Source: Rhizobium sp. (GTDB lineage Bacteria > Pseudomonadota > Alphaproteobacteria > Rhizobiales > Rhizobiaceae). From it: 64,000 nt of DNA. The notes under the pieces were generated by a model, which saw only the letters and a list, made by a program, of their open reading frames with translations, was not told the DNA's origin and searched no databases. Below are positions 24,201-32,329 of this stretch, in pieces; position 1 is the first letter of the stretch; every line of letters begins with the position of its first letter. Location: NCBI GenBank assembly GCA_019739215.1, contig JAHHDR010000023.1, forward strand, positions 62,001 to 126,000. Reading direction: 5' to 3'. Position numbers and translations under genes: made by a program.

Positions 24201-26684
24201 AAGACGGCGTCGATCGCCAAGGACGGCGGCGTCGTCGAAATTCCGGTGACCGAGGAACTCGGCGCGGGCGCTTATATCACGGCGACGCTCTTCCGTCCGG
24301 GCGATGCCCAGGAAAGCCGGATGCCGATGCGCGCGATCGGGATCAAGTGGCTCAATGTCGATCCCGGCGATCGCAAGCTCGCGCTCACCCTGGATACGCC
24401 GGAGCAGAACCTGCCGCGGCGGCCGCTGGAAATCGGCATCACCGTCGCCGGTGCCGGCGCGAATGAGGAAGCCTATCTCACGCTCGCTGCTGTCGATGTC
24501 GGCATTCTCAATCTCACCCGCTACGAACCGCCGAAGCCGGAAAGCTGGTATTTCGGCCAGCGCATGCTCGGCGTCGAGATCCGCGACCTCTATGGCCGCC
24601 TGATTGATGGCTCGCTTGGCGTGACAGGTCGCCTCCGCACAGGCGGTGACGGCGGGGAGACATCCCTGAACGGCAGTCCGCCGACCGAAAAGCTTGTGGC
24701 CTTCTTCGCCGGTCCGGTAAAGCTGGACGAGAACGGCAAGGCCGTCGTGAGCTTCGATATCCCGCAGTTCAACGGCACGGCGCGGCTGATGGCCGTTGCC
24801 TGGACGAAAGCCGGCGTCGGCAGCACGGTCAAGGACGTGGTCATCCGCGATCCCATCGTGGTGACGGCGAGCCTGCCGAAGTTCATGGCGCCGGGGGATC
24901 AGGCAGAACTTCGCCTCGACATCGCCAATACCGATCTGCCGGAGGGCGATTACAGGATCAGCCTTTCGGCCAACCGCTCGGTCTCCATCGTGCCCGATGT
25001 CGCGGGCAGGACGCTGCGGCTCGCCAAGGGCGGCAGGGCCGACATGACAGTGCCGATCAGGGGCGGCGTGCCCGGTGATGGCGTCATCAACGTTCGGCTC
25101 GAAGGTGCGGACGGTCTGTCGCTGACCCAGGCGCTCAACGTGAAGGTTCGCCCGTCGACGCTTCCACTCACCGAACGACGGCTCGTGCGGCTCGAACCGG
25201 GCCGGAGCCTGATCATCGACAGCCAGCTCTTCGCCGACTCGATCATGGAGGGGGCATCCGTCAGCCTCAACATGACACGTTCGCCCGCCTTCGACGTGCC
25301 CGCGCTGCTGATGACACTCGATCGCTACCCCTATGGCTGCGCCGAGCAGACGACGAGCCGCGCGCTTCCGCTGCTCTATCTCTCGGAACTGTCCGCGCTG
25401 TCGGGAGGCCAGGATGACGGCGCCGCCCGCAAGCGTGTGCAGGACGCGATCTATCGCGTGATCTCCTACCAGTCGTCGTCCGGCAGCTTCGGCCTCTGGT
25501 CGCCGGGTTCGGGCGACATGTGGCTCGATGCCTATGTCACCGACTTCCTGACCCGGGCGCGCGAGCAGAAGTTCGACGTGCCGGAACAGGCGATGGTGCA
25601 GGCGCTCGACAACCTCGAGAACCAGCTCGGCTATGACAACAACGTCGCCGTCCGCGGCAACGAGATGGCCTATGCGCTCTACGTGCTGGCACGGAACCGT
25701 CGCGCGGCGATCAGCGACCTGCGCTACTATGCCGACACGATGCTCAACCAGTTCCCGACCGAACTGGCCCGGGCGCATGTTGCAGCCTCGCTGGCGCTCT
25801 ACGGCGACCGCGAGCGGTCCGAGCAGATCTTCGCCAGCGTGACCAACATGTCCAGCCTGCTGGTCAATGTCAGCCTTGCACGGTCGGACTATGGTTCGGC
25901 GCTGCGCGACAGCGCGGCCATCCTGGCGCTCGCGGCGGAAAGTACGCCGCAAAGCCGGGTCGTGCCGGATCTCGCCCGGCTGGTGGCGCGCGAATGGGAA
26001 AGCAAGACCTGGCTCTCGACGCAGGAGCAGGCCTGGATGGTGCTGGCCGCGCGTGCGCTCAAGGATGGCGACCAGGATATCCGCGTCACCGTCAACGATG
26101 TCGCCCGGCAGGGTGGGTTCCAGACCCGCGTGAGCGGCGAAGGCCTCCAGGCTGATCCGATCAACGTGGTCAATACCTCGACCGATCCGGTGACGGCGGT
26201 TCTGACATCGGTTGCCTCGCCGAAGAGCCCGCTAACGGCGGGCGGCGACGGCTTCGAGATCAGCCGCGCCTATTACACGCTCGATGGCGAGGAGGCCAAT
26301 GTCAGCGAGGTCACGCAGAACGAGCGCTATGTCGTTGTCATCACCGTCAAGCCCAAGAACGACATCCAGACCCGGATGATGGTGGCCGACCTTCTGCCGG
26401 CCGGCTTCGAGATCGACAACCCCGGCCTCGTCAACTCGGCCAGCCTAGGCAATTTCGACTGGTTGCCGGAGACGCAGGCCGCGCATCTCGAGTTCCGCTA
26501 TGACCGGTTCCTCGCGGCGATCGACCGGTATCCGGGCGACATGAGCGACGTGACGCTGGCCTATGTCGTTCGCGCGGTCACTCCGGGCACCTATGACCAT
26601 CCTGCCGCGAGCGTGGAGGACATGTATCGTCCGGAGCTCTATGCGCGCAGCGCTGCGGGCAAGATGAAGGTGGTGGCGCCGTAA
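21243..26684 (+). CDS. Bacterial alpha-2-macroglobulin with N-terminal PAN/Apple domain
   Basis: A 1813-residue secreted protein. Signal peptide (VRFVLLLSALLLSITAAHAQ), then a PAN/Apple-like domain at about 28-95 with paired cysteines (QQCQDICIADGACKAF), a helical region, macroglobulin-like domains, a bait-type region and the thioester domain. The thioester motif is intact: YPYGCAEQTTSR with Cys1366 and Gln1369. Bacterial A2M traps proteases in the periplasm by covalent attachment and is typically encoded next to PBP1C, which follows 31 bases downstream. The N-terminal PAN domain is not part of the E. coli YfhM layout but occurs in alphaproteobacterial A2Ms. Confidence 0.93.
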   Translation: MRVYVRFVLLLSALLLSITAAHAQGARTVVTVKDADYFGFDLRTEQDVSLQQCQDICIADGACKAFTYNTKAQWCFLKSDFNKMNPFAGAVAGKIVTEVSEPDIGAAPPLDFLNEWQVGEAKRVREKLVTPPGYEGIGIEAAVTMARQSVNSGLIDQAMAGFSAALSLDRDNADLWMEMANAASRINNNYTINSQGLNAAINGYLLTRTTTARARSLALLAKALENNSSFRSGLNAYKASLKLVDDGTVRVAYEDLRFRQGFRVTGNTIDNDSANPRACVQFSENLVKSGIDYASYVTLDGAAPKALEAKGSQICVEGLAHGQRYKIALREGLPSSVDEPLLAQVDLDIYVKDRGPSVRFTGDSFVLPSTARRGIPIVSINSESAELKLFRIGDRNITSLLQNSQFLTQLDGYNSSQIESNQGELVWQGSIDITSELNKEVITSFPVDEALPERKPGVYVLTAVSKQARVSDWESKATQWFVVSDLGLTTYAGTDGLNVFVRSLASAKPLANVKVTLLAKNNEVLGTATSDADGRVVLSAGLMRGTAAMTPAILTASDGARDYVFLDMTRAGFDLSDRGVTGRPAPGAIDVLSWTERGIYRVGETVHVAALARDIAGRAIEKLPLTFVFTRPDGVEDRRIVSDGGKLGGHAVDLALQENAMRGSWTFAVHTDPKQPAVSTQSFLVDDFVPDRTEFTMTSAHGAIDIGQPESIAVEGRYLYGAPAAGLALEGDVVVKPTRLRDAHKGYVFGLADEEASEGTTVALENMDVLDDEGKTSFDVVLPDLPSTTQFLDARLTVRMTESGGRAVERQITLPVNSGNEMIGIKPEFQGDLTENSIGSFHVIGLDQSGAKVPMTGLTWRLLAIERQYQWYRDGGSWRYEPISSTRQVADGKLDLTADGGKISVPVTWGRYRLEIESATNDGPTSSIEFNAGWYVESSSTETPDGLEIALDKESYKPGETARLKISPRFDGEALINIGTESVLVSKTASIAKDGGVVEIPVTEELGAGAYITATLFRPGDAQESRMPMRAIGIKWLNVDPGDRKLALTLDTPEQNLPRRPLEIGITVAGAGANEEAYLTLAAVDVGILNLTRYEPPKPESWYFGQRMLGVEIRDLYGRLIDGSLGVTGRLRTGGDGGETSLNGSPPTEKLVAFFAGPVKLDENGKAVVSFDIPQFNGTARLMAVAWTKAGVGSTVKDVVIRDPIVVTASLPKFMAPGDQAELRLDIANTDLPEGDYRISLSANRSVSIVPDVAGRTLRLAKGGRADMTVPIRGGVPGDGVINVRLEGADGLSLTQALNVKVRPSTLPLTERRLVRLEPGRSLIIDSQLFADSIMEGASVSLNMTRSPAFDVPALLMTLDRYPYGCAEQTTSRALPLLYLSELSALSGGQDDGAARKRVQDAIYRVISYQSSSGSFGLWSPGSGDMWLDAYVTDFLTRAREQKFDVPEQAMVQALDNLENQLGYDNNVAVRGNEMAYALYVLARNRRAAISDLRYYADTMLNQFPTELARAHVAASLALYGDRERSEQIFASVTNMSSLLVNVSLARSDYGSALRDSAAILALAAESTPQSRVVPDLARLVAREWESKTWLSTQEQAWMVLAARALKDGDQDIRVTVNDVARQGGFQTRVSGEGLQADPINVVNTSTDPVTAVLTSVASPKSPLTAGGDGFEISRAYYTLDGEEANVSEVTQNERYVVVITVKPKNDIQTRMMVADLLPAGFEIDNPGLVNSASLGNFDWLPETQAAHLEFRYDRFLAAIDRYPGDMSDVTLAYVVRAVTPGTYDHPAASVEDMYRPELYARSAAGKMKVVAP

Positions 26685-26715
26685 GGCGCCGCCTGTTCGA
26701 AACCCGCATCGGGCG

Positions 26716-28797
26716 ATGGCCATGCTGAGAACCTTCACGGTGCTTACAGTGATCCAGGCGGCTATCGCCGCGGGCATCACCTGGGCTGCGGCATGGGCCG
26801 ACCAGGCCTATCCGCCGCCGCTCGATCGGGCGGCAGTGGTCTCCCGTGAGGTTCTCGACAGCGACGGCGCACTGCTCCGGGCCTTCACGACGCCGGACAG
26901 CAAGTGGCGGCTCGGCGTCAGGGCCGGGGATGTGGACCGGCAGTTTGTCCGGATGCTGATCGCCTACGAGGACCAGCGCTTCGACGCGCATGGCGGAATC
27001 GATCTGTGGGCAATCGGCCGTGCCGGCTGGCAACTTGCCACCCATGGCCGCATCGTCTCCGGCGGCTCGACGCTCTCGATGCAGGTGGCCCGGCTGATCG
27101 AGCCGCGCGAAGGGCGCTCCTTCGCCTCCAAACTGCTGCAGATGGCGCGCGCGGTGCAGATCGAGCGCCGACTGTCCAAGGCGGAGATCCTCGATCTCTA
27201 TCTCAACCTGGCGCCCTATGGCGGAAATCTCGAGGGCGTGCGGGCGGCGAGCCTCGCCTATTATGGCAAGGAGCCGCGGCGATTGTCGGTCGCTGAATCC
27301 GCGCTGCTCGTGGCGCTTCCGCAATTGCCCGAACGCCGCCGCCCCGATCGTCACCGGAAGAACGCCGAGGCCGCGCGCGAGCGGGTGTTGAACCGGCTCG
27401 CCGTGGCGAGCGTGATCGGCGATGGCGAAGCCGATCGCGCGCTCGCCTTTCCTGTTCCGCGAGCCCGCAAGGCATTGCCGGCACTCGCCGCGCATCTGTC
27501 GGAATCCGCGCTGCGCACGAGGCCGGATCGTGTCGTGCATGCCACCACACTTCGGCGGGACGTGCAGGCTGCGCTTGAGCAGGTGGCGCGCGAAGCCTCG
27601 CGCAAACTCGGCGACAAGCTGTCCATCGCCATTGTCATGGCCGACGTCAGGACCGGCGAGATCGTCGGCGAAGTCGGTTCGGCGGATTACTTCGATTCTA
27701 CACGGGCGGGCTGGATCGACATGACCCGCCAGTACCGCTCGCCCGGGTCGACACTGAAGCCCTTCATCTACGGCCTTGGCTTCGAGGAGGGCATGATCGC
27801 GCAGCAGACGATCATCGAGGATCGCCCGTCGGACTTCTTCGGCTATCGTCCACGCAATTTCGACATGTCCTACCAGGGTGACGTCACGATCCGGCAAGCG
27901 CTGCAACTGAGCCTCAACGTGCCGGCGGTCAAGGTGCTGGACACCGTCGGTCCGGCCCGGCTGCTCGTCCGCCTGCGCCGGTCCGACGTCAAGCTCGTGC
28001 TGCCGACCGACGAGACACCGGGACTGGCCATCGCACTCGGTGGCGCCGGTATCACGCTCAAGGATCTGGTCCAGCTTTATGCCGGTCTTGCCAACCGGGG
28101 CAAGCCGGTGAAGCTTGGCGATGGCGTTCACGACGAGCCCGGGCCGATCGACGGTCCGACGCTACTCGACCCGGCCGCCGCCTGGCAGGTGTCCGACATA
28201 TTGTCGGGCGTGAAGCCGCCGCTCGGCGCCGTGGATATCGGGCTCGCCTACAAGACCGGCACGAGCTACGGCTACCGGGATGCCTGGTCGGTCGGCTATG
28301 ACGGCCGCCATGTTATCGGCGTCTGGATCGGCCGCGCCGACAATGGCGCCATTCCCGGGCTGAGCGGCTACAAGTCCGCCGCACCCGTCCTCTTCGAAGC
28401 GTTCCGCAAGTCCGGCGTCGCCATCGAAGCCCTGCCGCGTGCGCCGGCCGGTGCGCTGCGCCTGACCGAGGCGGAACTGCCCGTCAGTCTCAAGCGCTTC
28501 TCGCATACACGCTCCGGCCTCATCGCCTTGAGCGCGCGCGAGGCTCCGCCGAGGATCGTCTATCCGCCCCAGGGCGCGGAAGTGGAAGTCGGGCTGTCCA
28601 GCGGAGACCCGATGTCGCTGTCGCTGAAGCTCCAGGGTGGCCGGCCACCTTTCCGCTGGCTGGCGAACGGCGTCGCACTGCCGGACTCGACCCGCAAGCG
28701 TAACTACGACTGGTTGCCCGATGGCGCTGGCTTCTCGACCCTGACAGTCATCGACGCCGATGGTCGCGCCGCCAGCGTGCGCGTGTTCTTGAATTGA
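26716..28797 (+). CDS. pbpC: Penicillin-binding protein 1C
   Basis: 693 residues. N-terminal membrane anchor, then glycosyltransferase 51 with YEDQRFDAHGG (catalytic Glu), GGSTLSMQVARL and a YLNLAPYGGNLEG motif; transpeptidase domain with SPGSTLKPF (active-site Ser near residue 345), SLNVPAV (SxN type) and KTGTSYG near 513. The final ~100 residues are the BiPBP_C domain characteristic of PbpC. It polymerises and cross-links peptidoglycan, and pairs with the A2M upstream, which is thought to protect the cell when proteases breach the outer membrane. Confidence 0.95.
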   Translation: MAMLRTFTVLTVIQAAIAAGITWAAAWADQAYPPPLDRAAVVSREVLDSDGALLRAFTTPDSKWRLGVRAGDVDRQFVRMLIAYEDQRFDAHGGIDLWAIGRAGWQLATHGRIVSGGSTLSMQVARLIEPREGRSFASKLLQMARAVQIERRLSKAEILDLYLNLAPYGGNLEGVRAASLAYYGKEPRRLSVAESALLVALPQLPERRRPDRHRKNAEAARERVLNRLAVASVIGDGEADRALAFPVPRARKALPALAAHLSESALRTRPDRVVHATTLRRDVQAALEQVAREASRKLGDKLSIAIVMADVRTGEIVGEVGSADYFDSTRAGWIDMTRQYRSPGSTLKPFIYGLGFEEGMIAQQTIIEDRPSDFFGYRPRNFDMSYQGDVTIRQALQLSLNVPAVKVLDTVGPARLLVRLRRSDVKLVLPTDETPGLAIALGGAGITLKDLVQLYAGLANRGKPVKLGDGVHDEPGPIDGPTLLDPAAAWQVSDILSGVKPPLGAVDIGLAYKTGTSYGYRDAWSVGYDGRHVIGVWIGRADNGAIPGLSGYKSAAPVLFEAFRKSGVAIEALPRAPAGALRLTEAELPVSLKRFSHTRSGLIALSAREAPPRIVYPPQGAEVEVGLSSGDPMSLSLKLQGGRPPFRWLANGVALPDSTRKRNYDWLPDGAGFSTLTVIDADGRAASVRVFLN

Positions 28798-28870
28798 TAT
28801 TCGTCAAAATACGCGGCATGCTACACGCATGATAATGTTCCCGATTGAAGGCTACGTGGCATAGATCGAC

Positions 28871-29887
28871 ATGGAATGTGCACTCGGCACCTGGGATGTG
28901 GACCTCGAGACGGGTCTCGTGACGATCGGACCTGCAGACGCGGCGATCGGCACGTTGCGGCTGCCGGTCGGCGCGGTGGCGGCCACAGAACTCGAAGAAC
29001 ATCTGCATGTTGAGGACCGTGATGCATTTGCCGACACGTTGGCGTCATTCCTCCGGGCTCAACCAATGGCCTTTCGGCACGAATTCCGCGTCAGCAATGG
29101 CGCTGATCTGACGTGGATCGAGATCACCGGCCGGAAGGCACCGGATGGACGACATCTCTCAGGCGTCTGGGTGGATGTCACAAGCCGGCGGCAGGCCGAC
29201 GCGCGCAAGGACGAAGCCGTGGCCCGTGTCCACCAGTTTGCCGCCGCCGCGTCGCACGACCTGATCGGTCCGCTTCGGCACATCGCCATGTATGGTGACC
29301 TGCTGGTCGGCGATTTCGGTACCGGCGCCACGCAGGAAAAGCGCCAGATGCTGCAGGCGGTCTCCGAAAAGGCCCGCAACCTCCAGGTCCTGACCAAGCG
29401 CCTGATCGCGTTTTCGACCGACACCGCCTCAGCCGAATTCATCGCCGTTCCCCTCGATCGGGTGATGTCCAATGTGCTGGAGAAGCTTACGCCGGAGATT
29501 GAGGAGGCGGGAGCGGCGGTTGTGGCCGGGCCCATGCCGGTCGTGACGGGGGATCCGGTGCTGATCGAGAAGGTCGTCGAGAACCTTGTCCGCAATGCGC
29601 TCGAATGGCGGGCCGCCCGCCCGCCCGCTATTGCGATCGACAGCGCGGCCAACGGTCGTTCGGTGACGATCGCGGTCGCCGACAATGGCGTCGGTGTCGA
29701 TCCGCGCTACGCCACGAGGATTTTCGACGCTTTCTGGAGCCTGCCGAGTCCCGGTCGGCCCAAGGGCGCCGGACTTGGGCTCGCTGTGTGCAAGACCATC
29801 GCCAGTGCGCTCGGCGGCGACGTCACGCTGCGGTCCAGTTCGGCCGAAGGCAGCATCTTCGAGGTCGTCCTGCCGGCGGCCCGATGA
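28871..29887 (+). CDS. PAS-containing sensor histidine kinase
   Basis: 338 residues, soluble. A PAS-like domain (residues ~1-105, ending SGVWVDVTSRRQAD) precedes HisKA with His in AAASHDLIGPLRHI and HATPase_c with NLVRNALEW, ADNGVGVD and KGAGLGLAVC. The phosphoacceptor box lacks the usual Glu/Arg after the Leu (DLIGPL). It ends exactly where the opposing response regulator stops at 29888. No strong ribosome site precedes ATG 28871, so a slightly different start is possible. Confidence 0.85.
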   Translation: MECALGTWDVDLETGLVTIGPADAAIGTLRLPVGAVAATELEEHLHVEDRDAFADTLASFLRAQPMAFRHEFRVSNGADLTWIEITGRKAPDGRHLSGVWVDVTSRRQADARKDEAVARVHQFAAAASHDLIGPLRHIAMYGDLLVGDFGTGATQEKRQMLQAVSEKARNLQVLTKRLIAFSTDTASAEFIAVPLDRVMSNVLEKLTPEIEEAGAAVVAGPMPVVTGDPVLIEKVVENLVRNALEWRAARPPAIAIDSAANGRSVTIAVADNGVGVDPRYATRIFDAFWSLPSPGRPKGAGLGLAVCKTIASALGGDVTLRSSSAEGSIFEVVLPAAR

Positions 29888-30334
29888 TCACTTCAGGTCT
29901 TCGCGCCAGGCATCCGGGACAGTATAGGCGACATATTCACTGATGATGTGGCGCAGCGCATGATAGTCGATCTCGTCCTTGCCGATGCGAAAATCGACGC
30001 CGAAGTCCTGGAACTGCTGAAAATAGGCGTCTGAGATATCCGAGGATATCACGCCGATCGGACCGGTATAGCCGATCTCGCGAAGCCTCGGCACCGTCTC
30101 GCGGAAATCGTTGTTCGGCAGCAGGCGGTTGTCGACGAGGATCATCTCGTAGGCGGTCTCCTTCGCCCGATCGACCGCCTCGTCGATGGACTGCGCAAAG
30201 TCCGTATCGATGATGTAGTCGGGTGAAAGCTTCATCTTCTGCTGGAGCACCTTGAACTCCAGCAACTCGTCGTCGACCATCAGGATGCGGACGCGATCGC
30301 TGTTGCCGTTCGGTCGTGCCGATGTTTTGTCCAT
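29888..30334 (-). CDS. Single-domain response regulator
   Basis: 148 residues: a receiver with ILMVDDELLEFKVLQ, phosphoacceptor in ILVDNRLLPN and GVISSDIS, followed by a short helical tail. There is no output domain. It converges tail to tail with the kinase at 28871 and is separated by 32 bases from the LuxR-type gene upstream, so it may be transcribed with that regulator. It is likely a phosphorelay or cofactor-like receiver in the same circuit. Confidence 0.85.
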   Translation of the reverse strand: MDKTSARPNGNSDRVRILMVDDELLEFKVLQQKMKLSPDYIIDTDFAQSIDEAVDRAKETAYEMILVDNRLLPNNDFRETVPRLREIGYTGPIGVISSDISDAYFQQFQDFGVDFRIGKDEIDYHALRHIISEYVAYTVPDAWREDLK

Positions 30335-30366
30335 TCCGACCCCTCAGAATCCTGCCTGGCTTCGCC

Positions 30367-31062
30367 TTACGCGACGATCCCGCGCCGTACGGCGATTGCG
30401 ATCATGTGAACCCGGTTCACGGCGTTGAGCTTGCGGGCCGAAGACGTGATGTGGGAAATCACGGTATGCTCCGAGAGCCCGAGGATGATGGCGATCTCCG
30501 CCGAGGTCTTGCCTTCGCTGGTCCAGCGTACCACCTCCATCTCCCGTACGGTCAGTTGCGATGTCGCGTCGCCCGCGAGGATCTTCTCGTGAAAGCGCGA
30601 GAATATGCGGATGCAGTCCAGCATCAGTTCGGCCAGTTCGCGCCTTCCCGGCGCCGGGCGGTGCCCGTCCAGCATCAGCCAGTATCGCTTGAGGTCGGTG
30701 CTGTGCAGCGGCAAAACGAGAAGGCAGTGGTGCAAGGTCGGCAGTGAATCGCCGCTCCCGGTCTCGAGCGAGAAGTCCGACGTGAAAGGCGTGGCGGTCG
30801 TGAGCATCCGGCTGAGCACTGTGCCCCGATCTTCGGAAAGGGCGCGGGCAATCGCAGGCCTTTCGTGATCGGCCAGACTGCTGAGCAGGAAGCTCGACGT
30901 CGGATCGAACCGGGCTCCGCGGTCCACCTGCTGGGCAAGGAGGAAGTTTTCGAAGCCTGACGCGCGGCAGACGGACTTGAAGAGCCTGAAGAAGTCGGTC
31001 CTGTTGATGGCCCGGTCCATTTCCGGACCTGCATGCAGCGGTATTTCCATGAGTTGGTTCAT
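30367..31062 (-). CDS. LuxR-type transcriptional regulator
   Basis: 231 residues. The C terminus is a LuxR helix-turn-helix: LTVREMEVVRWTSEGKTSAEIAIILGLSEHTVISH. The N-terminal ~150 residues resemble the fold size of autoinducer-binding LuxR proteins, but I do not see the invariant Trp/Tyr/Asp set clearly, so the ligand is unknown. No LuxI-type synthase is in the window (a LuxR solo if it binds acyl-homoserine lactones). It is the only DNA-binding regulator in the 28.8-39 kb signalling block. Confidence 0.85.
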   Translation of the reverse strand: MNQLMEIPLHAGPEMDRAINRTDFFRLFKSVCRASGFENFLLAQQVDRGARFDPTSSFLLSSLADHERPAIARALSEDRGTVLSRMLTTATPFTSDFSLETGSGDSLPTLHHCLLVLPLHSTDLKRYWLMLDGHRPAPGRRELAELMLDCIRIFSRFHEKILAGDATSQLTVREMEVVRWTSEGKTSAEIAIILGLSEHTVISHITSSARKLNAVNRVHMIAIAVRRGIVA

Positions 31063-31814
31063 TCTCGAATCTCGTGGTCATCCGTGCGGTCCGGCCGAAC
31101 CGCAACGCTGCCGATTTCCGTCAGTTGAAAGGCACTATAGGCAATAAATTGACAATTGACAGCTTTCGACACGATCAAGTTTCCACCCTACGCCATTGGC
31201 TCCCAACATCTTGGGATTTTCTCGAAATGTAGGACGAGCTAATACGGGGCCAACAGAATTGATTTGCCGCTGGATGGCACGAGGACCTGCAATCCAGCGC
31301 GTGATGCGGCAAGAATGAAGTTCTGTTTGCGGAATTCATATCTGCGTCTCCGTAGTATTTCGCTTTGTGCTTGACGATCCTCACGGGGGACTTCTGTGAG
31401 GGGCGCTGGAACATGTTGCGAATGTGTTGAGAGAGCGGGCTCACCGCGCCCTTTGGGGTAAGGGGTGCACGACAGGATTGGCGGATCCTCGAGCCGGCTC
31501 TCTCAGCCAACCTTGTTCTCCCAGTAACCGCGTCTTGCTATTCCGGCTCGTCATCTCCTCCCAGGCGATCCGGTGGTCTGGATTGCCAACCGATCCGGAC
31601 ATTGGGAGGGCTGGCCTGTGCGTCTCCCTCTGTACTTCCCCGGCTTGACGGCCGAGGACATGCCAGCTCTCCCCTTTTTCTCCCCCGGCGGTACCGCCTT
31701 CGCACTTGACGTCGGATCACGATTCGACATTGGCGATTGTCAAGTCAGATCAAACGCGAATCAAAGTCAAATGGAAATTAGCGGCGTTGAATATATGGCG
31801 GCTGGCAGGCGGCC
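31063..31814. other. 750-base intergenic region, no supported gene
   Basis: This stretch is visibly less GC-rich than its surroundings and no open frame looks like a protein. It contains a long inverted repeat (arms 31428-31442 and 31491-31505, 15 bases with one mismatch, 48-base interior) and a smaller hairpin (CCTCAC/GTGAGG near 31380-31402). TTGACA-like boxes occur near 31148-31160. A structured RNA or long leader is possible but not shown. Confidence 0.5.
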
Positions 31815-32216
31815 TCATCTCGGCTGCCGCGCGCCAAGCAGCGACACGCACCGGCCGAGATCGAGCGGCTTCTCCAGCACCGCCTGCGCCCCCGCCTCCC
31901 TCGCCGTCTGCTGATCGACCGGATCGGTTCCTCCGCTGCACACGGCCAGGACCATCGCATCCAACGCCGGGTTGGCGCGAATGAGCCGAAGCACTTCGGG
32001 CCCGTCCATCCCGGGCATGTAGTGATCCACCACCACCAGGCCGGGAAGGGGCTGCCCGCCGGATGATCGTCGCTCGATCTCTGCAATGGCCGACAAGCCG
32101 TCGCTGAACATGACCAGACCGAAGTGGAACGTGCCGCGCGTGTGGCAAAGACTGGCGAACAGCCGGTCGTCAGGGCTGTCATCCACATAGAAGACTTCGT
32201 TGACGAATTTCGCCAT
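31815..32216 (-). CDS. Single-domain response regulator
   Basis: 133 residues from ATG 32216: a receiver with VFYVDDSPDDR, phosphoacceptor in VVVDHYMPGMDG and Lys in LEKPLDLG, with no output domain. A longer start at 32246 is possible, but the shorter one matches receiver N termini. It is transcribed away from the large membrane kinase at 32330 and may be its target. The switch Thr position is occupied by Cys-Ser (AVCSGG), slightly unusual. Confidence 0.85.
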   Translation of the reverse strand: MAKFVNEVFYVDDSPDDRLFASLCHTRGTFHFGLVMFSDGLSAIAEIERRSSGGQPLPGLVVVDHYMPGMDGPEVLRLIRANPALDAMVLAVCSGGTDPVDQQTAREAGAQAVLEKPLDLGRCVSLLGARQPR

Positions 32217-32329
32217 GACCTGCCGGGAACTGACGCGGATGACCACTCACCCGCCTGCGGGCTTGATATGGACCGGTACCGCAATTAGGAGTCGTGTGCT
32301 TATAGTCCGCTCGTCTGATAAATATCAAG

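Noticed and set aside
31424..31984. Three short overlapping open frames in the non-coding region and over the adjacent receiver gene.
   Set aside because: No ribosome sites or motifs; one is antisense to the response regulator at 31815-32216.
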